From: Streptomyces sp. MRC013
Lineage (GTDB): Bacteria; Actinomycetota; Actinomycetes; Streptomycetales; Streptomycetaceae
Assembly (NCBI RefSeq): GCF_023614235.1
Contig: NZ_CP094264.1
Coordinates: 2,170,001-2,234,000, forward strand
Reading direction: 5' to 3'
DNA length: 64,000 nucleotides
Shown here: positions 21,579 through 32,792 of the stretch, in pieces
How the letters are laid out: each line of letters starts with the position of its first letter
How positions within the stretch are numbered: the first letter of the stretch is position 1
Position numbers and translations under genes: made by a program
Notes under the pieces: model-generated
What the model saw: the letters and a program-made list of their open reading frames with translations, nothing else
The model's database searches: none
Told to the model about the DNA's origin: nothing

Positions 21579-21786
21579 CCTCGCTCGCTCCTCGTCAGAG
21601 AGACTGGCTCCTCCGAGCGTACGCCGCCGCTCCAGGTGGTGGACGCCGTGTCCGCATGTCGGGACGGGCAGCTCGCCCACCGGGCACACCGCCCGCACCC
21701 GCTTCCCCGCCGGGCAGACGGTCCACCCCGTTTCCCGCCGCGCCCGCCGCCTCCGGACCGCGCCGGCGTCCCGGCCCCGCCCTCCG

Positions 21787-22404
21787 TCAGGCCTCCGCGA
21801 GGTACCGCTGCAGGGTCGGCGCGACCATCGCCACGATCGCCTCCGGCTCCGCCGACGCCAGCGGCTCGACCCGGACCACGTACCGCAGGATCGCGATGCC
21901 GATCATGTGGGCCGCCGCCAGTTCCGCCCGGAACCGCGGGTCCGGTACGTCGAGGTCCTTCGCGACCCGCTCCAGCAGGCGCCGCAGCACGTAGCCGCGC
22001 AGCACCCCCGCCGCCGCCTCGTGGGTGAGCGCCGAGCGGACGACCGCCAGGAGCGGTGCGCGCGTGGCCGGGTCCTCCCACACTCCGAGGAAGTACCGGG
22101 CCAGCCGCTCCCCCACGCCGTCGGGACCGGCGCCGACCACGGCGGGGACGAGCAGCGCGGGTTCGAAGGAGACCTCGACGGCCGCCGCGAAGACCTCCTC
22201 CTTGGTGCCGAAGTAGTGGTGGACCAGGGCCGCGTCGACACCGGCGGCCCTGGCGACGCCGCGCACCGACGTCCTGTCGTAGCCCCGCTCGGCGAACTCG
22301 GCGCGGGCCGCCTCCAGGATGCGCTCCCGGGTGCCGGGCCCGTCCGCGCGCCCGGCGGCGGGCGGCCTGCCCCGGCCCCTGCGCGGCGCCGTGCCGCCGG
22401 TCAC
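21787..22404 (-). CDS. TetR family transcriptional regulator
   Basis: A 205-residue repressor. A basic N-terminus ([15 protein letters not shown]) precedes the [22 protein letters not shown], then [20 protein letters not shown]. The C-terminal half (about residues 85-200, with [22 protein letters not shown]) is the ligand and dimer domain of the Streptomyces TetR_C type. The start GTG overlaps the stop of the isomerase gene (GTGA at 22401-22404), so it is the last gene of a coupled ppx - isomerase - tetR unit. Its target is not evident. Confidence 0.9.
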   Translation of the reverse strand: MTGGTAPRRGRGRPPAAGRADGPGTRERILEAARAEFAERGYDRTSVRGVARAAGVDAALVHHYFGTKEEVFAAAVEVSFEPALLVPAVVGAGPDGVGERLARYFLGVWEDPATRAPLLAVVRSALTHEAAAGVLRGYVLRRLLERVAKDLDVPDPRFRAELAAAHMIGIAILRYVVRVEPLASAEPEAIVAMVAPTLQRYLAEA

Positions 22405-23270
22405 GGCAGGCGGGCCGACGGCGCCAGGTGCCGACGGGTGAAGGCCAGCGCCTCGGCGAGGTCGGCTTCCCGTTCGGCGGCGGACATGGCACGCCGCGTG
22501 TTGACCTCGATGACGACGTGCCCGTCGAAACCGGTGCGGACGAGGTGCTCCAGCAACTCGGCGCAGGGCTGCGTGCCGCGGCCCGGCACGAGGTGCTCGT
22601 CCTTCGCGGAGCCGCGCCCGTCCGCGAGGTGGACGTGGCCCAGCCGGTCGCCCATCCGGGAGACCATCGCCATCGCGTCCGCGCGGGCGGTCGCCGTGTG
22701 GGAGAGGTCGACCGTGTAGTGGCGGTAGTCGTCCTTGGTGACGTCCCACTCGGGGGCGTACGCGAGCATCTCGCGGTCGCGGTACCGCCAGGGGTACATG
22801 TTCTCGACGGCGAACCGCACGTCCGTCTCGCCCGCCATCCGCCAGATCCCGGTGACGAAGTCGCGGGCGTACTGCCGCTGCCAGCGGAACGGCGGGTGGA
22901 CGACGACCGTCGACGCGCCGAGCCCCTCCGCCGCCGCCCGGGCCCGCTGGAGCTTGGTCCACGGGTCGGTCGACCAGACGCGCTGGGTGATCAGCAGGCA
23001 GGGCGCGTGCACGGCGAGCACGGGCACCCCGTGGTAGTCGGAGAGCCGGCGCAGGGCCTCCACGTCCTGGCTGACCGGGTCCGTCCACACCATGACCTCG
23101 ACGCCGTCGTAGCCCAGGCGCGCGGCCACCTCGAAGGCCGTCGCCGTCGACTCGGGGTAGACCGAGGCCGTCGAGAGGGCGACCTTCGCACGGGGTGCGC
23201 GCCCCGACGGGCGCTCCGCTTGCTCTGCCACGTCTGCCACGAGGGAAAGGGTACGGGTCCGGTCCGTCAC
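22401..23270 (-). CDS. Sugar phosphate isomerase/epimerase family protein (TIM barrel)
   Basis: A 289-residue xylose-isomerase-like TIM barrel. Recognisable strands and metal ligands: [63 protein letters not shown] (Glu), YTVDLSHTA (Asp, His), GHVHLADG (His) and VVIEVNTR (Glu). The GTG at 23270 overlaps the ppx stop (GTGA); neither this nor the alternative GTG at 23241 has a clear ribosome site. Substrate unknown. The coupling to ppx is conserved in Streptomyces as I recall. Confidence 0.85.
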   Translation of the reverse strand: MTDRTRTLSLVADVAEQAERPSGRAPRAKVALSTASVYPESTATAFEVAARLGYDGVEVMVWTDPVSQDVEALRRLSDYHGVPVLAVHAPCLLITQRVWSTDPWTKLQRARAAAEGLGASTVVVHPPFRWQRQYARDFVTGIWRMAGETDVRFAVENMYPWRYRDREMLAYAPEWDVTKDDYRHYTVDLSHTATARADAMAMVSRMGDRLGHVHLADGRGSAKDEHLVPGRGTQPCAELLEHLVRTGFDGHVVIEVNTRRAMSAAEREADLAEALAFTRRHLAPSARLP

Positions 23271-24195
23271 TCGGGGAGGTGGTCGAGGCGGCGCAGGATG
23301 ACGCCCTCGCGCAGCGCCCAGGGGCAGATCTCCAGCACCTCGACGCCCAGCAGGTCCATCGCGGCCTCCGCGACCAGCGCCCCGGCCGGCAGCTGCCCGG
23401 CCCGGCCCTCCGACACGCCGGGCAGGGCGCACCGCTGCTCGACGGTCATGCCCGCCAGCTTCGGCACCCACTCCTCCAGCGACGCACGGCTCAGCACGCG
23501 CTGCCCGTACAGGCCGTCGGCGGAACCCGGCGCCCCGGCGATCCGGGCGAGCTGCTTGAACGTCTTGGACGTGGCGACCACGCGGTCGGGTCCGCCGAAG
23601 CGGGCGAACTCGCCGACCGTACGGGCTATCTCCGCGCGCACGTGGCGGCGCAGCGCCTTCACGTCGGCCGTGCTCGGGGGTCGCCGGGCAGCCAGCCGGC
23701 GGTGAGCCGCCCGGCGCCGAGCGGGAGGGAGACGGCCGCGTCGGGCTCCTCGTCGACGCCGTACGCGATCTCCAGGGAGCCGCCGCCGATGTCGAGGAGC
23801 AGCAGTTTCCCGGCCGACCAGCCGAACCAGCGGCGGGCGGCGAGGAAGGTGAGCCGGGCCTCCTCCGGCCCGGTGAGGACCCGCAGGCCGACGCCCGTCT
23901 CCGCCTTCACGCGCGCGAGGACGGCCTCGGCGTTGGCGGCGTCGCGGACGGCGGAGGTCGCGAAGGGGAGGACCGCCTCGCAGCCCTTCTCCTCGGCGGT
24001 GCGCAGCGCCGCCCCGACGATCGCGACGAGCCGGTCGACGCCGGAGGTGCCGATGGCGCCGTCCGCGTCGAGCAGCTCGGCCAGGCGCAGCTCCGCCTTG
24101 TGCGAGTGAGCGGGTCGCGGCCGGGCGCCCGGGTGGGCGTCCATGACGAGCAGGTGCACCGTGTTCGAACCGACGTCGAGGACTGCGAGTCTCAT
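23267..24195 (-). pseudogene. ppx: Exopolyphosphatase/GppA-type phosphatase (one-base frameshift)
   Basis: ASKHA-fold phosphatase acting on polyphosphate or pppGpp. N-terminal phosphate motif [17 protein letters not shown], then [15 protein letters not shown], the conserved [16 protein letters not shown], and the second phosphate loop [15 protein letters not shown]. The frame ends early after [11 protein letters not shown]; adding one base in the run 23676-23680 rejoins [16 protein letters not shown] and the helical C-terminus ending [15 protein letters not shown]. Corrected length is 309 residues, the normal short Streptomyces Ppx. First gene of the coupled unit with the isomerase and TetR genes. 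Confidence 0.85.
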
Positions 24196-24244
24196 GCCTG
24201 CACGCTACTGCGCCCGTGTGACGGGCTGCGCCTACTCTGGACGG

Positions 24245-25093
24245 GTGCCAGAGACCAAGAAGGCCAAGCCGGGCGAAACGGGCCCCGGCGAGAAGTACGA
24301 GCTCCCGGAGGCCGGGGGCGGCGCCCCGCAGGAGGACGACGAGAAGGGTCTGGACTTCCCGCGCGCGTGGGTGGAGTTCCCCGACCCGGCCGACGAGGAC
24401 CAGGTCTTCCGCTGCGACCTGACGTGGCTGACGTCCCGCTGGACGTGCGTCTTCGGCAGCGGCTGCCGGGGCATCCGGGCGGGCCGCGCCGACGACGGGT
24501 GCTGCACGCTGGGCGCGCACTTCTCCGACGAGGAGGACGAGGAGCGGGTCGCCGGGCACGTGGAGCGGCTCACGCCGGAGCTGTGGCAGTTCCACGGGGT
24601 GGGGACGGAGTCGGGCTGGGTGCAGCTCGACGAGGACGGCGAGCGGCAGACGCGCCGCTGGAACGGCTCGTGCGTCTTCCAGAACCGCCCCGGCTTCGCG
24701 GGCGGCGCGGGGTGCGCGCTGCACATCCTGGCGCTGCGGGAGGGGCGCGAGCCGCTGGAGACCAAACCGGACGTGTGCTGGCAGCTCCCGGTCAGGCGGA
24801 CGTACGACTGGATCGAGCGGCCGGACGACACGAAGGTGCTCCAGGTGTCGATCGGCGAGTACGACCGCCGGGGCTGGGGCCCCGGCGGCCACGACCTGCA
24901 CTGGTGGTGCACCTCCGCCGCCTCGGCGCACGGCGCGGGCGAACCGGTGTACGCGACCTACCGGCCGGAGCTGACGGAGCTGATGGGCAAGGCGGCGTAC
25001 GACGTGCTGGCGGGGTTGTGCGAGGCGCGGCTGGCGTCCTCGCTGCCGCTGGTGGCCCCGCACCCGGCGGACCCGGCCGGCCCCGTGCCGTAG
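24245..25093 (+). CDS. Conserved cysteine-rich protein of unknown function
   Basis: A 282-residue protein starting GTG ([13 protein letters not shown]) with an acidic N-terminal tail. The core has an ordered cysteine set: [47 protein letters not shown] and WWCTS. The spacing CxxxC...CC resembles Fe/Zn-chelating cysteine-cluster families (YkgJ-like), but I cannot assign it. It is well conserved in actinobacteria as far as I recall. Divergent from ppx with 49 bp between starts, so promoters overlap. Confidence 0.75.
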   Translation: MPETKKAKPGETGPGEKYELPEAGGGAPQEDDEKGLDFPRAWVEFPDPADEDQVFRCDLTWLTSRWTCVFGSGCRGIRAGRADDGCCTLGAHFSDEEDEERVAGHVERLTPELWQFHGVGTESGWVQLDEDGERQTRRWNGSCVFQNRPGFAGGAGCALHILALREGREPLETKPDVCWQLPVRRTYDWIERPDDTKVLQVSIGEYDRRGWGPGGHDLHWWCTSAASAHGAGEPVYATYRPELTELMGKAAYDVLAGLCEARLASSLPLVAPHPADPAGPVP

Positions 25094-25100
25094 CCGCCGG

Positions 25101-26783
25101 TCACCGCGACCGCGCGGCGGGCTCCGGCGGCGGGGACGCGGGCGGCGTCGTGGCCGGAGGCGGGGCGTCCGTCGCGGGCGGCGGGTCGGAGGACGGCGGG
25201 GGCTCCGCCGCCGGGGGCGGCTCGCTCGCCGCGGGCGGGGCGGGCGGCGGACCGGGCGGGTCGGACGGCGACGGGGCGGACGGCGCCGTGGGGCGGCCCG
25301 CGGACCCCGGGCGGACCGGAGGACGGTCGGCGCCGTGCCCCGTGAGGGCGACGACCACGCCGGACGGGGCGACGTGGATGCGGGCGCTCCACGGTCCGCG
25401 CGGTTCGCGGGCGCGGTCGAGGGAGACGTACACCGTGGCCGACCGGCCGGGCCCCAGCGTGCCGGACGTACGGCTGACGCGGAGCCACGGGGCGTCCGTC
25501 CGCAGGGACCAGTCGACGGGGCCGTCCGCCGACGCGGTGAGCGTCAGCACCGTGGCGTCGCCGCGTGCCCGGGCCGCGACCGCGACGCGGCCGGTGCCGA
25601 GCCGGCCGGAGAGCACCGGCGTGGGGGCCGGGCCGCCGACCACCTCGACCGAGACGTCCGCTCCCGGGCGGGCCGCGCGGGCGCCGGCACGGGTGCTGCC
25701 GGCGTTCGCGTAGAGGCTGTCGTCGCCCCGCGCACCGGCCCCGGCGGAGACGCTGAGGGCCTGGCCGCCGCGGTCCTCGCCGGTCCCCGCGTCGCCCCGG
25801 TACGCGGCCCAGAGCGCGAGGACCGGCGCCGCGACGACGGTGGCGATGACGGTGGTGGTCACGGCGCGGGCGCGCATCCGGTCGCGGCGCGCGGAGTGGT
25901 CCTTGGGGTCGAGGGGGAAGCCGTCCCGCCCGAAGCGCGGCCCGGCGGAGCGCGCGCGGGGGGCGTGCCGCGTCGCGGCGCGGACCGCCGGGCGGGGGGC
26001 CGGTACGAGCGGGAGCGTGGCGGGGGTGACCGTGGAGCCGGGCCAGGCTCCGGCGGCCTCGGCGCGTTCGGCGGCACGGCGGCACACCGGGCAGTCGTCG
26101 ACGTGCCGGACGAGCTCCCCGCGCAGCGCCGCGGACAGCGGCGCGGGGTGGCCCCCGGCGAGCCGGACGACGGCGGGGCAGGCGCCGGTCCCGACGACGG
26201 CGAGGGCCGCGCGGGTGCGCTCCACCTCGCACGCGGCGGCGGACAGCAGCTCGCGGGCGGCCTGCGGGGTCGTGCCGAGGACGGCGGCCACCTCGGGGGC
26301 GTCCAGTTGGTGCCGTACCGCGAGCTCCAGGGCCTCGCGCTGCTCCGGCGTGGTGCCGGCCGCCTCGGGCCAGGCGAGGAGGGCGAGCTCGCCGCGGCGC
26401 TGCCCGGCGGTCTCCTCACCGGCGCCGGGGGGCTCGGGGGCGGTCCGCCGCGGGGGCGTGCCGTACCGGGCGCGCCGCCGACGGGCCAGCTCGCGCAGGC
26501 AGGACCAGCGGGCGAGCGCGTAGAGCCACGCCCTGCGCAGTGACGGGTCCTCGGGGCGGCGTCCGTGCCGGCGCTCCGCGACGGCCAGGACCTCGCCGAG
26601 GACGGCGGTGGCCGCGTCGTGGTCGCACAGCACGGAGAGGCAGTAGGTGAAGAGGCCGTCGAGGTGCGCCTCGTGGGGGGCGGGCGGGCGCCGCGAGGCC
26701 GCCCGCCCGTCCCGGGGCGCACGGCGCCGTGCCCGGTGCGCCCCGGGGGTGTCCGTAGGGTTCTCCAGCCTGCTGCTCGTCAC
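25101..26783 (-). CDS. Sigma-like / anti-sigma-like fusion with BACON-type domain
   Basis: A 560-residue multi-domain protein. Residues about 35-105 resemble sigma region 2 ([39 protein letters not shown]). Residues about 135-190 resemble region 4 ([34 protein letters not shown]). Then an anti-sigma zinc-finger-like [13 protein letters not shown], one membrane helix ([20 protein letters not shown]), a BACON-like domain ([19 protein letters not shown]) and a Pro-rich tail of [12 protein letters not shown] units. So sigma-like DNA-binding parts and a membrane anti-sigma-like part share one chain. Start GTG 26783 chosen; GTG 26810 is possible. Confidence 0.75.
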   Translation of the reverse strand: MTSSRLENPTDTPGAHRARRRAPRDGRAASRRPPAPHEAHLDGLFTYCLSVLCDHDAATAVLGEVLAVAERRHGRRPEDPSLRRAWLYALARWSCLRELARRRRARYGTPPRRTAPEPPGAGEETAGQRRGELALLAWPEAAGTTPEQREALELAVRHQLDAPEVAAVLGTTPQAARELLSAAACEVERTRAALAVVGTGACPAVVRLAGGHPAPLSAALRGELVRHVDDCPVCRRAAERAEAAGAWPGSTVTPATLPLVPAPRPAVRAATRHAPRARSAGPRFGRDGFPLDPKDHSARRDRMRARAVTTTVIATVVAAPVLALWAAYRGDAGTGEDRGGQALSVSAGAGARGDDSLYANAGSTRAGARAARPGADVSVEVVGGPAPTPVLSGRLGTGRVAVAARARGDATVLTLTASADGPVDWSLRTDAPWLRVSRTSGTLGPGRSATVYVSLDRAREPRGPWSARIHVAPSGVVVALTGHGADRPPVRPGSAGRPTAPSAPSPSDPPGPPPAPPAASEPPPAAEPPPSSDPPPATDAPPPATTPPASPPPEPAARSR

Positions 26784-27171
26784 CCGGCGACCGTAGGCGC
26801 CCCGAGGCACACTCTTCGCACCCCTTCGGCACTTTTAAGCCTTACGGGTGAACGTATCCCTCGAAAGGGGACAGAGCGATTTGCCAACGTCCCCCGGCGG
26901 TTCTAAGGAGCGCCCGCTCCGGCGGAGGGTGGCCGCGGTACCGCCCGGGACCCGTGCGCCGGGAGGGGCGCGGGGGCCGGGGGAGGCGCGGGGCCGGAGG
27001 AGGCGCACGCGCCGAAGGGGACGCACGGGTCCGCTCCGGCCGGCGGCGGGGAGGGCGCCGCGGCCCGCCGGCGCCCGGGCGTCGGACGGGGCCGCGGGGG
27101 TGCGCGCCCTCCGGCCGCGCGGCGACGGGCGGCGGCCCGCCTTGTCGGTGGCGGCGGCTACGGTGTGTCGC
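26784..27171. other. Divergent promoter region before radA
   Basis: About 390 bp between the sigma-like gene and radA. The radA frame stays open upstream to 26848, but there is no family similarity (Arg/Gly/Pro-rich) and [16 protein letters not shown] is the known start. TACGGT at 27161-27166 could be a -10 for a near-leaderless radA transcript. Nothing else seen. Confidence 0.5.
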
Positions 27172-28572
27172 ATGGCTGCCCGTACGAGACCCGCCAAGGA
27201 CCGTCCGTCCTACCGCTGCACCGAATGCGGCTGGACGACCGCCAAATGGCTCGGTCGCTGCCCCGAGTGCCAGGCGTGGGGGACGGTGGAGGAGTACGGC
27301 GGCGCACCCGCCGTCCGGACGACGGCGGCCGGCCGGGTGTCGACGGCGGCGGTGCCGATCGGCCAGGTCGACGGGCGGCAGGCCACCGCCCGCTCGACGG
27401 GCGTGGACGAGTTGGACCGGGTGCTGGGCGGGGGGCTCGTGCCCGGCGCGGTCGTCCTGCTCGCGGGCGAGCCCGGCGTCGGCAAGTCGACGCTGCTGCT
27501 GGACGTGGCGGCGAAGGCGGCGAGCGCGGATCACCCGACGCTGTACGTGACGGGCGAGGAGTCGGCGAGCCAGGTGCGGTTGCGGGCCGACCGGATCGGC
27601 GCGCTCCACGACCACCTGTACCTGGCGGCGGAGACGGACCTGTCGGCGGTGCTGGGCCACCTGGACGCGGTGAAGCCGTCGCTGCTGGTCCTCGACTCCG
27701 TCCAGACGGTGGCCTCGCCGGAGATCGACGGGGCGCCCGGCGGCATGGCGCAGGTGCGGGAGGTGGCCGGGGCGCTGATCCGGGCGTCCAAGGAACGGGG
27801 CATGGCCACCCTCCTGGTCGGCCACGTCACCAAGGACGGCGCCATCGCGGGGCCGCGGCTGCTGGAGCACCTGGTGGACGTGGTGCTGCACTTCGAGGGC
27901 GACCGGCACGCCCGGCTGCGGCTCGTGCGGGGCGTGAAGAACCGGTACGGCGCGACCGACGAGGTGGGCTGCTTCGAGCTGCACGACGAGGGCATCACGG
28001 GCCTGGCCGATCCGAGCGGGCTGTTCCTGACGCGGCGTGCCGAGCCCGTGCCGGGCACCTGTCTGACGGTCACGCTGGAGGGGCGGCGGCCGCTGGTGGC
28101 GGAGGTGCAGGCGCTGACGGTGGACTCCCAGATCCCGTCGCCGCGGCGCACGACGTCGGGCCTGGAGACGTCCCGCGTGTCGATGATGCTGGCGGTGCTG
28201 GAGCAGCGGGGGCGGATCAGCGCGCTCGGCAAGCGCGACATCTACAGCGCGACGGTGGGCGGCGTGCGGCTGTCCGAGCCCGCGGCGGACCTGGCGATCG
28301 CGCTGGCTCTGGCGTCGGCGGCGTCCGACACGCCGCTGCCGAAGAACCTGGTGGCGATCGGGGAGGTGGGCCTCGCCGGGGAGGTGCGGCGGGTGACGGG
28401 CGTGCAGCGGCGGCTCTCCGAGGCGCACCGGCTGGGCTTCACGCACGCGCTGGTGCCGGGGGATCCGGGGAAGGTCCCCGCGGGGATGCGGGTGCTGGAG
28501 GTCGCGGACATGGGCGAAGCCCTCCGGGTCCTCCCCCGTACCCGCCGGCCGTCCGCCCCGGCCGCGGAGTAG
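27172..28572 (+). CDS. radA: DNA repair protein RadA/Sms
   Basis: A 466-residue recombination ATPase that drives branch migration. Zinc finger Cys16, Cys19, Cys30, Cys33 ([20 protein letters not shown]). RecA-like core with Walker [18 protein letters not shown], Walker [11 protein letters not shown] and the RadA-specific [16 protein letters not shown] (KNRFG motif, here KNRYG). The C-terminal third is Lon-protease-like ([36 protein letters not shown]) without protease function. Followed at 140 bp by disA, a pairing conserved in actinobacteria and Bacillus; RadA modulates DisA activity there. Confidence 0.97.
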   Translation: MAARTRPAKDRPSYRCTECGWTTAKWLGRCPECQAWGTVEEYGGAPAVRTTAAGRVSTAAVPIGQVDGRQATARSTGVDELDRVLGGGLVPGAVVLLAGEPGVGKSTLLLDVAAKAASADHPTLYVTGEESASQVRLRADRIGALHDHLYLAAETDLSAVLGHLDAVKPSLLVLDSVQTVASPEIDGAPGGMAQVREVAGALIRASKERGMATLLVGHVTKDGAIAGPRLLEHLVDVVLHFEGDRHARLRLVRGVKNRYGATDEVGCFELHDEGITGLADPSGLFLTRRAEPVPGTCLTVTLEGRRPLVAEVQALTVDSQIPSPRRTTSGLETSRVSMMLAVLEQRGRISALGKRDIYSATVGGVRLSEPAADLAIALALASAASDTPLPKNLVAIGEVGLAGEVRRVTGVQRRLSEAHRLGFTHALVPGDPGKVPAGMRVLEVADMGEALRVLPRTRRPSAPAAE

Positions 28573-28712
28573 GCCGCCGGCCGCCCGGCCCGGACCACGG
28601 GCGGGCGGGGGGCGGGCGACGGGCGGGGGATTTGTCGGCGGAGCCCCTGGTGCGGTGGGGGTCGCTAGACTTTGGGCTGGTCTCGCCCACCCGTACGAGC
28701 CGGAGGAGTGCA

Positions 28713-29834
28713 GTGGCAGCCAACGACCGGGCAACACCCGGAAAGTCGGGCGGAGGCTCCGGCAACGAAGCGCTGATGCGCGCGTCCCTCAGCGCGGTCG
28801 CCCCCGGCACGGCGCTGAGGGACGGACTGGAGCGCATCCTCCGCGGCAACACGGGCGGTCTGATCGTCCTCGGCATGGACAGGACCGTCGAGTCGATGTG
28901 CACCGGCGGTTTCGTACTGGACGTGGAGTTCACCGCGACCCGCCTGCGCGAGCTGTGCAAGCTCGACGGCGCGCTCATCCTCGACAAGGACATCACCAAG
29001 ATCCTCCGCGCCGGCGTCCAGCTGGTCCCCGACGCGTCGATCCCGACCGAGGAGACCGGCACGCGGCACCGCACGGCGGACCGGGTGTCCAGGCAGTGCG
29101 GCTTCCCGGTGATCTCCGTGTCGCAGTCGATGCGTCTGATCGCCCTGTACGTGGACGGCGAGCGCCGCGTCCTGGAGGAGTCCGCCGCGATCCTCTCCCG
29201 CGCCAACCAGGCCCTCGCCACGCTGGAGCGGTACAAGCTGCGCCTCGACGAGGTGGCCGGGACGCTCTCCGCGCTGGAGATCGAGGACCTGGTGACGGTC
29301 CGGGACGTGACGGCCGTGGCACAGCGCCTGGAGATGGTCCGCCGGATCGCCACGGAGATCGCGGAGTACGTCGTCGAGCTGGGTACGGACGGCCGCCTCC
29401 TCGCCCTCCAGCTGGACGAGCTGATCGCGGGCGTCGAGCCGGAGCGGGAGCTGGTGGTGCGGGACTACGTGCCCGAGCCGACCGCGAAGCGGTCCCGTAC
29501 GGTCGCGGAGGCGCTGACGGAGCTGGACGCGCTGTCCCACGCCGAGCTGCTGGAGCTGCCGACGGTGGCCCGGGCGCTCGGCTACAGCGGTTCGCCGGAG
29601 ACGCTGGACTCGGCGGTCTCGCCGCGCGGCTACCGGCTGCTGGCGAAGGTGCCGCGGCTGCCGGGCGCCATCATCGAGCGGCTGGTGGAGCACTTCGGCG
29701 GGCTGCAGAAGCTGCTCGCGGCGAGCGTCGACGACCTGCAGGCCGTCGACGGCGTCGGCGAGGCGCGCGCCCGCAGCGTCCGGGAGGGCCTGTCTCGGCT
29801 CGCCGAGTCGTCGATCCTGGAGCGGTACGTCTGA
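28713..29834 (+). CDS. disA: Diadenylate cyclase DisA (DNA integrity scanning)
   Basis: A 373-residue c-di-AMP synthase. The DAC domain (residues about 25-155) has the active DGA motif in [11 protein letters not shown] (85-87) and RHRTA (118-122). A helical linker with [14 protein letters not shown] follows, then a C-terminal helix-hairpin-helix DNA-binding region ([29 protein letters not shown]). GTG 28713 follows CGGAGGAG. TAGACT at 28667-28672 is a good -10. In Streptomyces c-di-AMP controls osmotic balance and cell wall hydrolase expression. DisA is often the only DAC. Confidence 0.97.
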   Translation: MAANDRATPGKSGGGSGNEALMRASLSAVAPGTALRDGLERILRGNTGGLIVLGMDRTVESMCTGGFVLDVEFTATRLRELCKLDGALILDKDITKILRAGVQLVPDASIPTEETGTRHRTADRVSRQCGFPVISVSQSMRLIALYVDGERRVLEESAAILSRANQALATLERYKLRLDEVAGTLSALEIEDLVTVRDVTAVAQRLEMVRRIATEIAEYVVELGTDGRLLALQLDELIAGVEPERELVVRDYVPEPTAKRSRTVAEALTELDALSHAELLELPTVARALGYSGSPETLDSAVSPRGYRLLAKVPRLPGAIIERLVEHFGGLQKLLAASVDDLQAVDGVGEARARSVREGLSRLAESSILERYV

Positions 29835-29840
29835 CGGCGG

Positions 29841-29862
29841 GGCGGGGGCGCCGGCCCCCGCC
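29841..29862. terminator. Bidirectional terminator
   Basis: Perfect 9-bp stem GGCGGGGGC / GCCCCCGCC with a 4-nt loop, between the convergent disA and the following minus-strand gene. Confidence 0.7.
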
Positions 29863-29864
29863 GC

Positions 29865-30709
29865 TCAGTCCTTCGCCAGTGTGATCGCCGACCGCAGCAC
29901 GCCCTTCACGCCCGGCACGGTCGCCTCCGCCAGGTAGGTGCCCGGCCCCGCCGTCCGCGCGGGCGGCGTGGCGCAGCGGGGCGCGCTGTGGCGGCGGTCC
30001 CACTCGACCGTGTAGGTGGCGGTGCCTCCGGCCGGGACGGCGACGTACACGCTGCCCGGCCCCGCGGGGCAGTCGTCGGACGACCAGATCTCGTCGCCGC
30101 CCTCGTCGCTGATCGTCAGGACCGCGGTGGCCGGGCCGAGGTCGGTCTTGCACGCGGTCGACGAGGTGTTCCGCGCGGTCAGCCGGAACCGCGGCTTCTC
30201 GCCGGGGGCGTACGAAACCTCCGTGCTGCGGAGCGCCAGCCGCAGCGCGCCCGAGGGGCAGTTCGGCAGCGGTGAACCGGCCGGGACCTGCTGGGCGGAG
30301 CCGGATCCGCGGCCGCCGCCCGCGCCCGCGTCCGCGCCGGAGCCCGCGCCGGTGCTCCCGCCCGTACCGGAACCGCTTCCGCCGGAACCGCTCCCGCCGG
30401 TGCCGGTGCCGCCGCCGTTCCCGGGGCCGCCCGTGCCGGACGAGCCGCCGGAACCCGTGGAGGTGCCGGATTCGTCACGGCCGCCGGGCTGCGTGCTGAT
30501 GGCGGGACCCGAGGGGACGGGCCCGGCGTGATGGAGGGGGCGGGCGAGCCGGCGTTGGCGTCGTCGCCCGGCCGGGACCCGCCGCCACCGGGGCCGAGGA
30601 ACCACACGGCCAGCGCGACGAGCAGCGCGATCACGGCCGCGACGACCGCCCTCCGCCGCCAGTAGATGGAGGAGGGAAGCGGCCCGACCGGATTGCGCAG
30701 AGATCCCAC
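29865..30709 (-). pseudogene. Membrane-anchored Gly-rich exported protein (one-base frameshift)
   Basis: GTG 30709 opens VGSLRNPVGPLPSSIYWRRR followed by one helix (AVVAAVIALLVALAVWFLG), so a type II anchored protein. The sequence SPAPSITPGPSP then breaks; one added base near 30513-30516 restores SGPAISTQPGGRDESG and a long GSGG/GTGG linker. The C-terminal 110 residues form an immunoglobulin-like domain with cysteines (LPNCPSGAL, TACKTDLG, DDCPAGPG, APRCATPP) and RFRLTARNTSS. Corrected length 281. Family of unknown role found next to disA in Streptomyces. Confidence 0.75.
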
Positions 30710-30877
30710 GGCGGAAACTGTACGAGAGATCGCGGCCGGCTCCCGCGCCACCCGCCGCTCCCGCGTCAAGTTTTACCGATGATCACACCTGCGTGGCCGG
30801 TTTACGAGGACGCGCGGGCGTGTCCCCGGCGGATGGCGCTGAACGAGTGATTCCGGTAGCCGGGTACCGTCCGGTGT

Positions 30878-31603
30878 ATGAGTGAGGACCTCTATCGCGC
30901 CGTCACCGACTTCGCCCGGGACACCCCCGCCTGGGTGCACGCCTTCACCGGGACGGGCACCGACGCCGGGCTGCTGGTCTTCGGCGTGCTGTTCGTCGCC
31001 GCCTGGTGGCGGGTGCGGCCCGCCGACGGGCGGGCGGTGGCGCTCGCCCTGCTCGCGCCGGTCGCCACCGTCTTCGGCTACGCCGTGAGCGAGACGCTGA
31101 AGTCGCTGGTGGACGAGGAGAGGCCGTGCCGCGCCGTGGTGGGCGCCGCCGCGTCGATCGCGCCGTGCCCCCCGTACGGGGACTGGTCGTTCCCGAGCAA
31201 CCACTCGGCCATCGCGGGCGCGTCGGCGATGGCGCTCGCGCTGGCGTGGCGGCGGATCGCGTGGCTGACGGCGCCGCTGGCGGTCGTGATGGCCTCCTCC
31301 CGGGTCTTCGTGGGCGTGCACTACCCGCACGACGTGGCGGCGGGCCTCGTGGTGGGCGCACTGGCGGTGGCCGTGTTCGTACGCCTGCTGACGGGCCCGG
31401 CGGAGCGCCTGGTGGAGGCGGCGCGCACGGGCCGTCCGGGCGCCCTGCGGCGGCTGGTCGGCCCCGGCCCCCGCCCCGCCCCGGCGGTGGCGGTCCCCCG
31501 GCAGCGCGACCGCCGCACGGCCGAGCTCCTGGAGGGGGCCGCCGGCCCGGCCCCCGTCCCGCGGAGGACCGCCCCGAAGCGGGGCCGGCACCGGATCCCC
31601 TGA
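30878..31603 (+). CDS. PAP2 family phosphatase (membrane lipid phosphatase)
   Basis: A 241-residue membrane protein with five to six helices. The three PAP2 motifs are present: KSLVDEERPCR, WSFPSNHSAIAGA and SRVFVGVHYPHDVAAG (catalytic His in each of the last two). Likely substrates are phosphatidic acid or undecaprenyl pyrophosphate; the latter would link it to the wall-related genes around it. The C-terminal 60 residues are a basic, Pro-rich cytoplasmic tail. Short gap (68 bp) to mutY on the same strand. Confidence 0.9.
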   Translation: MSEDLYRAVTDFARDTPAWVHAFTGTGTDAGLLVFGVLFVAAWWRVRPADGRAVALALLAPVATVFGYAVSETLKSLVDEERPCRAVVGAAASIAPCPPYGDWSFPSNHSAIAGASAMALALAWRRIAWLTAPLAVVMASSRVFVGVHYPHDVAAGLVVGALAVAVFVRLLTGPAERLVEAARTGRPGALRRLVGPGPRPAPAVAVPRQRDRRTAELLEGAAGPAPVPRRTAPKRGRHRIP

Positions 31604-31671
31604 GGCGCGCGGCGGCCGGGTCGGGGCGGAAGCGCGGAAAACCCGCCCGCCCGTGTCAGGATCGGGGGGTC

Positions 31672-32585
31672 ATGACTCTTACCGAGACTCCTGAAGCAGC
31701 CCCCTCCCCCCGGCCGGGCGGCTCCACGCGCCCGTCCTCGCCTGGTTCGAGCAGCACGCCCGCGACCTGCCCTGGCGGCGTCCCGAGGCGGGCGCCTGGG
31801 GGGTGATGGTGAGCGAGTTCATGCTCCAGCAGACCCCCGTCAGCCGGGTCCTGCCGGTGTACGAGCAGTGGATGGCGCGCTGGCCGCGCCCCGCCGCGCT
31901 GGCGGCCGAGGCACCCGGCGAGGCGGTCCGCGCCTGGGGACGGCTGGGGTACCCGCGCCGCGCCCTGCGGCTCCACGGCGCGGCCGTCGCCATAACGGAA
32001 CGGCACGGCGGCGACGTGCCGAGCGACCACGCCCAGCTGCTGGCGCTGCCGGGCATCGGCGAGTACACGGCGGCGGCGGTGGCGTCCTTCGCGTACGGCA
32101 GGCGCCACCCCGTCCTGGACACCAACGTCCGCCGCGTCCTCGCGCGCGCGGTGACCGGCGTCCAGTACCCGCCGAACGCCACGACCGCCGCCGAGCGCCG
32201 CCTCGCGCGCGCCCTGCTGCCGGACGACGAGGCGACGGCGGCCCGCTGGGCGGCGGCCTCGATGGAGCTGGGCGCGCTGGTGTGCACGGCCCGCAACGAG
32301 GACTGCGCGCGCTGTCCGATCGCGGACGCCTGCGCCTGGCGGCTCGCCGGGAAGCCCGCCCACGACGGCCCGCCGCGGCGCGGCCAGACGTACGCGGGCA
32401 CGGACCGGCAGGTGCGCGGCAGGCTGCTCGCCGTCCTGCGGGAGGCGACCGCCCCGGTGCCGCGGGCCGCGCTGGACGCGGTGTGGCACGACGCGGTGCA
32501 GCGCGCCCGCGCCCTGGACGGCCTGGTCGCGGACGGCCTCGTGGAACCCCTGGACGGCGGCCGGTACCGCCTCCCCTCCGCCTGA
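31672..32585 (+). pseudogene. mutY: A/G-specific adenine glycosylase (one-base frameshift)
   Basis: Base-excision repair enzyme removing adenine opposite 8-oxoguanine. The frame from ATG 31672 (MTLTETPEAAPSP) breaks at a C run 31706-31711; one added base gives APVLAWFEQHARDLPWRRP and the body. Present are the EFMLQQT catalytic helix, the HhH LPGIGEYTAAAVASFAYG with the VLDTNVRRVLAR catalytic Asp, and the 4Fe-4S ligands (VCTARNEDCARCPIADAC). Corrected length 304 residues, typical for actinobacterial MutY lacking a long MutT-like domain. Because MutY is normally conserved, I favour a consensus error. Confidence 0.85.
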
Positions 32586-32792
32586 CCGGCGCCCCTCCCC
32601 TCCCCCTCGCGCACCGCCGCGGGGAGCGCTGTTACACAACCGATGGACAGCCGTGCGTCCGCCGAGGGGCTCCCCGCACACTGCCGTGACAAGCGCTCCG
32701 TAGCTTCTCGGGGTGTCAGCGCGGGGACCGGCCGAAGGGGCCGGAGGCGCTGCCGGACCACGGTTTGCCACGGGGAGACGGAGGCGGTTGGG

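Noticed and set aside
26848..27171. N-terminal extension of RadA by about 108 residues
   Set aside because: Open frame but Arg/Gly/Pro-rich, no ribosome site and not part of the RadA family.
32643..32792. 50-residue extension of SigE
   Set aside because: No similarity to SigE; ATG 32793 has the ribosome site and family start.
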